Positions 15,301 to 18,663 of a stretch of 18,663 nucleotides of DNA are shown here, one piece after another. The notes below the pieces were generated by a model. That model had not been told where the DNA came from, ran no database searches, and saw nothing but the letters and a program-made list of their open reading frames with translations. The DNA comes from Candidatus Cloacimonadota bacterium (lineage in GTDB: Bacteria; Cloacimonadota; Cloacimonadia; Cloacimonadales; TCS61). Made by a program: the position numbers and the translations under genes. Location of the stretch: assembly GCA_030596265.1 (NCBI GenBank), contig JAUVKM010000009.1, positions 1 through 18,663 of the forward strand, read 5' to 3'. Positions within the stretch are counted from its first letter, which is position 1, and the number at the start of each line of letters is the position of its first letter.

Positions 15301-17415
15301 AGTAACAGAGGTGGGAAAGAAAATGGCAAAGAAGAATTAACTAACGATAAATCCAGAATGGATCAAAATAGAAAATCTAATAAAATGAGTTTCAATGCAA
15401 GTAGTTTATATGGAAATAATATTCCTTTAAACAGAGAAATTATTTTTCCTATCGAAATTGAACCGTTAGATTCTCTTATAACATTAGTCAGTTTTTCACC
15501 TATTATGGAACAGAATTATGAAGGATGTTTAACATTAGATTTTACTCATAATGTTAATGAAATTGCAACCATGAATTTAACTGGAACTGGGTTTGATGAG
15601 GTAATCTATATTACCGAAAATACTTTGTGGGATGCAGATACGGTTTATGTTAGAAAAAATACTGTGGTTAATCCCAATGTTGAACTCACTATTGATAACG
15701 ATTGTATGGTGATATTTGGTCACAATAGGAAACTCACATTTACCAATGCCATTTTAGATGTGAGTGAAGGAGTAAGTTTTATTGGCGAAGAGACTAATAC
15801 TGAAAGCGGATTATATTTTACTCCAGCAATTGTAGATTCTCTAAAAAGTATTTACTTTAATCATTGTAAGGTTATATCTAAAGACACTCCATTATCAATT
15901 ATTAATTCTGCTTTAGAACACTGCTATATTGATCATTCTAATAAAAACATATACTTAAGGGACTTAATAACTAGTGATACAAATCTTAATATCAATTTTC
16001 TTAATGGTGATAGAAATGATTTAGTTCATATTGAAGACTGTGATATGAGCTATACTGATTATGCAACATTAATATCAATAAGTTCTTACCCCAATTATAT
16101 TATAAAAAACAATAGTTTTGTAAATTATAATACAGCTTTATGGATTAATGAATCTGGGCATGGTGGTAAATTTCTGATTGAAAATAATGAAATATATAAT
16201 AATCAATATGGTTATGGTATCGAATTATATCACAGTAATGCAGAAATTGTAGGTGCAAACAATTTAAACAGTAATTATATTGGTATTGCAGGTATGAGAA
16301 ATTGCAACATTTCGCTTGTTGGTAATATGGAAATCCCTTATCAAACTGTGCATAATAATTTAAATGATGAACTTGTTTTCGATCATGATAGTTTTCCTAT
16401 CAAATTTCATCATAATATAATCTATGATGAATTATATCCTGGAGATTATCTCGTAAAATGCATTGAATATGATCCCTCTTCTCCCTTTGATTACTTAGAT
16501 GTTAGAAATAATAATTGGGGAAATAATTTCAATCCCGAATTGGATTTTTATCCTAGTGAAACTTATTTATATCTACCATTATGGGATATATTATTTGGTG
16601 AATATACTCCGACTTCGGTTGAAGAATTATATGAGTCAGCGATTTATAATTTTAATTTAGAGAATTATATTCTGGCAGAACAACTTTTTCAACAAGTTAT
16701 CAGTGAATTTTCAGAGACGAAATATGCACTTTATTCTGCAAAATTTCTTATTTCAGTTGAAGAATGCTTAGATGAGGATTTTTCTTCGTTGCAAGAATAC
16801 TATAATAATATTCCAAATCTATATTTTGATGAGAAATTACAGGATTTATCAGAATACCTCGCGAATTATTGTAATATCAAATTAGGTGATTACCCTGCAG
16901 CTATAGATTGGTTTGAATCAGTAATACTAGATCCACCTTCATACTCAGATTCCTTGTATGCTGTGATTGATTTAGGTTATACATACTTGTTAATGGAAGG
17001 TAGCAGACGAAGTTATTGCGGACAATTACCAAATTTAATACCTAAATCAAGAGAAGAATATCTACAGAATCGGGAGATTTTAATAAATGAATTGATTGAA
17101 AGAGAATCAAATGACAATTTTTCTCTTCTACCGCTGAAACCAGTTTTATTTAATAATTACCCCAATCCTTTTAATCCAACTACAAAAATATCATTCTCCA
17201 TTCCTAATGATAGTAAAGTTAATCTATCTGTGTATAATATCAAAGGGCAGAAGGTTAGAACCCTAATTCATGATGACATAGAAAAGGGTAAACATGAAAT
17301 TGTTTGGAACAGCAAGGACAATAATGGTAAAAGGACTTCTTCTGGTGTTTATTTCTATAAACTTGAAGTTAACGGGAAAACAAAAGGTATAAAAAAAATG
17401 CTGCTTCTTAAGTAA
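9319..17415 (+). CDS. Giant secreted multidomain protein: M23-like peptidase domain, beta-helix/anchor-Q modules, TPR, C-terminal sorting domain
   Basis: 2698 residues. The ATG at 9319 was chosen because AAGGAGA (9308-9314) precedes it and a signal peptide begins there (cut near SFA24-TEI); an in-frame ATG at 9262 would put 19 residues ahead of the signal. Order: unrecognised Cys-containing N-terminus (C171, C172, C175); CARDB-like strand region from about 208; M23/LytM-like domain (about 515-640); Ig-like region (about 650-833); three beta-helix modules (834-1177, 1180-1569, 1570-1942), each ending in the anchor-Q motif (SP.I.AG...YDIG.FE); ASH/HYDIN-like domain (1943-2092); degenerate fourth beta-helix module (2093-2431); TPR-like helices (2432-2560); sorting domain (2612-2698, YPNPFNPTT...VYFYKL). 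The C-terminus implies type IX-like export or surface anchoring, which is inferred. Function could be adhesion or wall/glycan handling. Confidence 0.95.
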   Translation: MRNLHLFIVFVLILFFITFRLSFATEIPNTQDEKNYNQLILEEPTEEIIEKMFIEWLDEVSKTININKEAMLQNRDENLQAWFENASIWAIFGNPQNYQFYDDVEFITEEWPSNYFVIPAGGDSTRLVLTDCGDFEDPFDHSGGGGTRGQETADTLGCGYIGNNIDRGWMCCYDCHYNWETYEIDFSNIIKNPGLPHSREHTSKEFCDLSINSITFSPGVFKIGQPEILTIVVENIGDLYVQRADGNIKDLETGHVYPGFMHAEDIYSNYYDTFEVTLRLDEGESTLMHYKAEIEGGFDNNQPAWWYYGIQVYGDPQGNNELFFTALWTEDGSQGAYKFYTGDIVIEEPIVNYPSGVEEITNTEFPDTTNFYFSSDFNLTYSLTYVIRNLSDNNIFQVPINFDGYLHSFIGGNPPPISPGTHSGNYSPGSLLIPVIAANEAISVTVYLKNTHLPNESIDYIYHTNYDPCDWEHFNISISMQDTVLTRSVSIYWVESYKTENYGYPCGGSNGNLTCGDRLPITSTLGEYRPQEGAFIRRFHDGIDFGCGGNTTFCYTVSRGVIDYHYGTSELLSNVKTDKFDYFHVTPNSANDNYLNHKIRNSGIPIASASHHIHLRDKTGTESTQYKERINPLRIDGLFPRDYIPPLDVRPPIIDWIRVYNDGTRDNSSITATQGTDEPHIFAGTGLSNNTIDLNDPVHPIDDGLDIVIHACDEIQEGNYPDHEKGVYSISYVIERDGQTLPFSNSFVFNQQLDNTYAKFIYSAWSSMNSWYNENPPGTGHSWHEYVVTNNNTSNSFIPKNQLTNGNYTITVGAEDIFGYSTTSNIHFTIINGSTLVQESINEDTTWDTDVVIGNNITIEEGVTLTIEPDINITFEGHYRLNVEGKIIANGTKENPILFTKTSQIESWNGINIVNSNPDSLSEFRYCIFEGSDISSDSLNYNGGVFYIENSSDIIIENCTFKNNKAIKGGAIYCKNSDPILINNIFKMNSANSGGAIYLENSDPVIIGNFICNNSATNGTGIIFDNSIPPFTNNTVINNFSDSTGCGLDFYSSSPDLINNIIWGNSNSESHNQVYIGLNSNPNFYYCDVEGGEEDFILETGVTYQGLYQNNIDNDPLLLEDSVPNSPQGFVLDVNSLCIDAGIPDTIGLNLPEFDIDGNVRIDSDSNLIDIGAYEYPNYPSVIEVSGILSEDSFWGSDTIKVIGDVVIPDSISLTIYSGVTVLFSDSCKIDINGSLNAYGIENNEIAFLPVNIDTGWGGLRFTGGSNNSISSLNYCSFLYGKATESSINANGGAISIDEYNNIEISHCIFKDNYSFGNGGSIYILNASPTLINNSISNSNSANYGGAIYLKNSDSKLISNTIYQNDAIYGGAVYIDSLCTPEFINNTIVYNSATIGGGLFCNSNSALPMLINTTLYFNTAALGSQVGFIDHNPSVYQGDEIYTGFYYCNIEGDSSAFAYNDPRDNRGKSLLHEKIKPVKSGKRIFGKNRDSRNQYRYQGNYINNISSDPLFVDMPNNNFDLEITSPNIDAGCEEDWITGGLSNSVNSGLLGYSAFNNYYDIGAFECLEIPPIIEVSGVISQDEFWRSETIMVIDSVVIENNATVTISANATVIFSGDFSISIEGCLNAPGTENEKITFTRTNNTWNGLKVLENGIINLDNCIIENSYSLLGGSIYTEDSGTLNISNCDFINNNASLGGVLYCNGSSITLEDCSFQSNSANQGGVIYNSYSDTLIVKSCNFFNNSAIENLEENGFGGIIYNEENLLFIGNQVYDNNAVEGGAIYQTEGTSVLLNNTICNNNSTSHGGALAILQDHTESNIILINNIIWDNSCVNDSLSTQIYNETLTPYIAFCDIQNFNQEILELPGLDGTFIGNIVADPVFVDVENRDYNLQIISPCINNGSPNNWFVNIPNNYFIISENLIGYQAFENHYDIGCFEIYNYAPLKVYPSSLEFGDVAIGDCSDEKLTLFNSGYNSILINSIEVSEGFEIALYESSNRGGKENGKEELTNDKSRMDQNRKSNKMSFNASSLYGNNIPLNREIIFPIEIEPLDSLITLVSFSPIMEQNYEGCLTLDFTHNVNEIATMNLTGTGFDEVIYITENTLWDADTVYVRKNTVVNPNVELTIDNDCMVIFGHNRKLTFTNAILDVSEGVSFIGEETNTESGLYFTPAIVDSLKSIYFNHCKVISKDTPLSIINSALEHCYIDHSNKNIYLRDLITSDTNLNINFLNGDRNDLVHIEDCDMSYTDYATLISISSYPNYIIKNNSFVNYNTALWINESGHGGKFLIENNEIYNNQYGYGIELYHSNAEIVGANNLNSNYIGIAGMRNCNISLVGNMEIPYQTVHNNLNDELVFDHDSFPIKFHHNIIYDELYPGDYLVKCIEYDPSSPFDYLDVRNNNWGNNFNPELDFYPSETYLYLPLWDILFGEYTPTSVEELYESAIYNFNLENYILAEQLFQQVISEFSETKYALYSAKFLISVEECLDEDFSSLQEYYNNIPNLYFDEKLQDLSEYLANYCNIKLGDYPAAIDWFESVILDPPSYSDSLYAVIDLGYTYLLMEGSRRSYCGQLPNLIPKSREEYLQNREILINELIERESNDNFSLLPLKPVLFNNYPNPFNPTTKISFSIPNDSKVNLSVYNIKGQKVRTLIHDDIEKGKHEIVWNSKDNNGKRTSSGVYFYKLEVNGKTKGIKKMLLLK
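10861..11250 (+). other. M23 (LytM-type) metallopeptidase-like domain inside the giant protein
   Basis: Residues about 515-644. The order of motifs matches M23: GEYRP then HDGID (HxxxD, H540 and D544, metal ligands), YFHV (H584, position of the catalytic His of YAHL), and HIH (H612 and H614, the HxH motif) followed by NPL. All expected ligands are present, so activity on peptide cross-links is possible. Nearby cysteines C506, C515, C547 and C554 could form disulfides. The loop between HxxxD and YFHV is longer and more divergent than usual, so a binding-only domain remains possible. Confidence 0.7.
11818..12849 (+). repeat. Beta-helix module A of the giant protein
   Basis: About 344 residues (834-1177). 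It opens with a seed of strands (TTWDTDVVIGNNITI, then LTIEP and NVEGKIIANGTKENPI), continues as right-handed beta-helix coils of about 22 residues with GGAIY turns (polymorphic-outer-membrane-protein style), and closes with CIDAG and DIGAYE, the anchor-Q motif. Modules B and C share the same plan. Confidence 0.75.
12856..14025 (+). repeat. Beta-helix module B of the giant protein, with a basic insert
   Basis: About 390 residues (1180-1569), beginning VIEVSGILSEDSFWGSDTI and ending in NIDAG...YDIGAFE. It is longer than A and C largely because of a basic insert encoded at 13705-13809. The stretch GGAGGAGCTATTTATTT at 13351-13367 is identical to 12298-12314 in module A, in keeping with internal duplication. 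Confidence 0.75.
14026..15144 (+). repeat. Beta-helix module C of the giant protein
   Basis: About 373 residues (1570-1942). Its opening IIEVSGVISQDEFWRSETI is nearly the same as that of module B, so B and C are probably the most recent duplicates. It ends SPCINNG...YDIGCFE, where the usual AG of the anchor-Q motif is changed to NG. Confidence 0.75.
15595..16608 (+). repeat. Degenerate beta-helix module D of the giant protein
   Basis: Residues about 2093-2431. The seed is recognisable (VIYITENTLWDADTVYV, then NVELTIDNDCMVIFG), but the GGAIY coils and the anchor-Q closure are missing. It is separated from module C by an ASH/HYDIN-like domain (LEFGDVAIG at about 1952) and followed by TPR-like helices. 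Confidence 0.6.
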
Positions 17416-17422
17416 TCTAACT

Positions 17423-17460
17423 AACCCAGCTTGAAAATTTTCAAGCTGGGTTTTATTCTT
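17423..17460 (+). terminator. Rho-independent terminator after the giant gene
   Basis: A perfect 15-bp inverted repeat, AACCCAGCTTGAAAA (17423-17437) with TTTTCAAGCTGGGTT (17438-17452), is followed by TTATTCTT. It starts eight bases after the stop. The + strand T-tract is the better one, but the hairpin also sits 46 nt past the end of the convergent trxB gene and may help end both transcripts. Confidence 0.88.
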
Positions 17461-17498
17461 TAAATATAATTTGATAATTTAACTATTTCAAAGCTTAT

Positions 17499-18440
17499 TT
17501 AAAATTTATCTTTATTCTCTTCTGTCCATTTTTCAGCAGAGAATGCAGCAGTAGCCCCGTCTGATGCAGCTGTTATAACTTGCCTTAAAGCCTTATGTAC
17601 TACATCTCCTGCAGCAAATAATCCGGGAACTTTTGTACACATTGTTTCATCAGTCAAAATAAAACCCTGTCCATCTAATTCTACAACTGATTTTACTAAT
17701 TCATTATTGGGAATTATTCCAACATAGATAAATATACCATCCAAATCAAGTTCACTGATTTCCTTTGTTTTTTTATTATATAATTCAACTTTCTCAATAA
17801 AATCTCCACCTTTTATCTCTTTCACAATTGAATCCCAGATCATCTCGATCTTATCGTTTTCAAACGCTCTTTTCTGAATTAATTTAACTGCTCGAAGTTC
17901 ATCTCTTCGATGAATTATGTAAACTTTCTTGGCAAATTTTGTTAGGAATATTGCTTCTTCTACAGCCGAGTCTCCCCCGCCAACAATAGCTACGATCTTA
18001 TCCCTATAAAGAGCACCATCGCATGTAGCACAATAGGAAACACCACGGCCTGTATATTTTGCTTCACCTTGAACTCCCAGTTTGCGAGGATTAGCCCCTG
18101 TTGCTAATATTACGGTCTTTGCATAGTATTTATTAGAATCAGTTTCAACTAATTTATTAAAGTTTTCCGATTTGATCGATTTTATATTTTCCAGCTTGAT
18201 CTCAGTTCCAAATTTCTCTGCCTGTTTTCTCATTTTATCTGCTATATCAAAACCTGACATATTATTTTCAAATCCGGGATAGTTTTCCACATCAGCGGTT
18301 GTGGTTATCTGTCCACCAATAAGTGCTTTTTCAAAAATAACTGTTTTCATCCCACCACGCGCAGCATATACGGCAGCAGCAAGTCCGGCTGGTCCACCAC
18401 CAATTATTGCTACATCATATTCCGTTTTATTATCCACCAT
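17499..18440 (-). CDS. trxB: Thioredoxin reductase (NADPH)
   Basis: FAD-dependent cytoplasmic enzyme that reduces thioredoxin with NADPH. Numbered from the first possible Met (18449): FAD-binding GGGPAG (17-22), the redox pair CATC (C140/C143) in YCATCDGAL, the NADPH-binding GGGDSA (157-162) with HRRDELR (180-186, the 2'-phosphate contacts) and the second FAD motif GLFAAGDV (276-283). Length is typical (about 310-316). The start is unclear. The strand reads ATG GAG GAA ATG GTG, so the only good ribosome site, GGAGG, lies inside the first codons. An ATG at 18440 (2 nt spacing) or a GTG at 18437 (5 nt spacing, ideal) is better placed than the ATG at 18449. I took 18440. It stands 99 nt downstream of rlmH on the same strand; no thioredoxin gene is in view. 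Confidence 0.96.
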   Translation of the reverse strand: MVDNKTEYDVAIIGGGPAGLAAAVYAARGGMKTVIFEKALIGGQITTTADVENYPGFENNMSGFDIADKMRKQAEKFGTEIKLENIKSIKSENFNKLVETDSNKYYAKTVILATGANPRKLGVQGEAKYTGRGVSYCATCDGALYRDKIVAIVGGGDSAVEEAIFLTKFAKKVYIIHRRDELRAVKLIQKRAFENDKIEMIWDSIVKEIKGGDFIEKVELYNKKTKEISELDLDGIFIYVGIIPNNELVKSVVELDGQGFILTDETMCTKVPGLFAAGDVVHKALRQVITAASDGATAAFSAEKWTEENKDKF

Positions 18441-18539
18441 TTCCTCCATTTTTTTGTTTAAAACTTATTTAATCTACAACAAAAAGCAAATTTTATTTTA
18501 CAGTGTCAAATATTATTTTCACATAAATGATCATTAAAA

Positions 18540-18663
18540 TCAGTAATGATATTTTTTACCTTTGATGATCGTGAATGAACGATATATTTGTTCTGCTAAA
18601 AGAAACCGGATCATCTGATGAGTAAAAGTAAATCTGGAAAAACTTAAAACCAGATCTGCTCTT
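18540..18663 (-). CDS. rlmH: 23S rRNA (pseudouridine1915-N3)-methyltransferase RlmH, C-terminal fragment
   Basis: The minus strand from 18662 down to the TCA (stop TGA) at 18540-18542 encodes 40 residues ending [11 protein letters not shown], preceded by [18 protein letters not shown]. This is the conserved C-terminus of the SPOUT methyltransferase RlmH (family form: HQL.R..L.EQ.YRA..I..G.PYH), which methylates pseudouridine 1915 in helix 69 of 23S rRNA. Full-length RlmH is about 155-160 residues, so roughly three quarters of the gene lies beyond the right edge. The gene runs towards trxB in the same direction. The C-terminal Tyr-His-Tyr end replaces the usual Tyr-His-Lys or Tyr-His-His. Confidence 0.9.
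   Translation of the reverse strand, partial: RADLVLSFSRFTFTHQMIRFLLAEQIYRSFTIIKGKKYHY

Noticed and set aside
18301..18537. 78-codon plus-strand frame over the trxB 5' end
   Set aside because: It is antisense to the conserved FAD-binding region of trxB; its composition mirrors that gene.

Overview
The window looks like part of an AT-rich chromosome of a Gram-negative bacterium of the FCB superphylum, most likely Cloacimonadota or a close relative. This is an inference. It rests on a giant secreted protein ending in a YPNPFNPTT...GQKV...GVYFYKL...KMLLLK type sorting domain, on the 'choice-of-anchor Q' and beta-helix surface-protein style, on strong GGAGG ribosome sites, and on an MreB/PBP2/RodA elongation system. 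No phage, insertion sequence, CRISPR array or RNA gene was recognised.

Layout. (1) 1-819: the C-terminal part of a malate/lactate-type NAD(P) dehydrogenase, cut by the left edge. (2) 902-7683: a tightly packed rod-shape operon: mreB, mreC, a CofE-like (F420-0:glutamate ligase family) gene, mreD, mrdA (PBP2), rodA, a small exported lipoprotein-like gene and an 88-codon gene. It is closed by a strong hairpin terminator at 7703-7738. Junctions are short gaps or overlaps (4 nt gap, 26 nt overlap, 1 nt overlap, 8 nt overlap, 4 nt overlap, 10 nt gap, 12 nt gap), so one transcript with coupled translation is likely. The first six genes include the cytoskeletal filament (MreB), its membrane partners (MreC, MreD), the glycan polymerase (RodA) and the transpeptidase (PBP2). 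(3) 7684-8129: a non-coding stretch with the terminator, an inverted pair of REP-like hairpins (7765-7837), AT-rich promoter-like DNA and a possible 18-codon leader ORF. (4) 8130-17415: two exported proteins. The first is an unrecognised 345-residue protein. The second has 2698 residues: an M23-peptidase-like domain with its metal/catalytic histidines intact, three tandem beta-helix plus anchor-Q modules, a degenerate fourth module, an ASH/HYDIN-like domain, TPRs and a C-terminal sorting domain. A perfect palindromic terminator follows. (5) Minus strand: trxB (thioredoxin reductase), then the last 40 codons of rlmH running off the right edge.

The most interesting points are the ligase-family gene inside the mre operon, the two accessory genes at the operon end, the M23/beta-helix giant with two charged inserts that interrupt conserved modules, and the paired REP-like hairpins.
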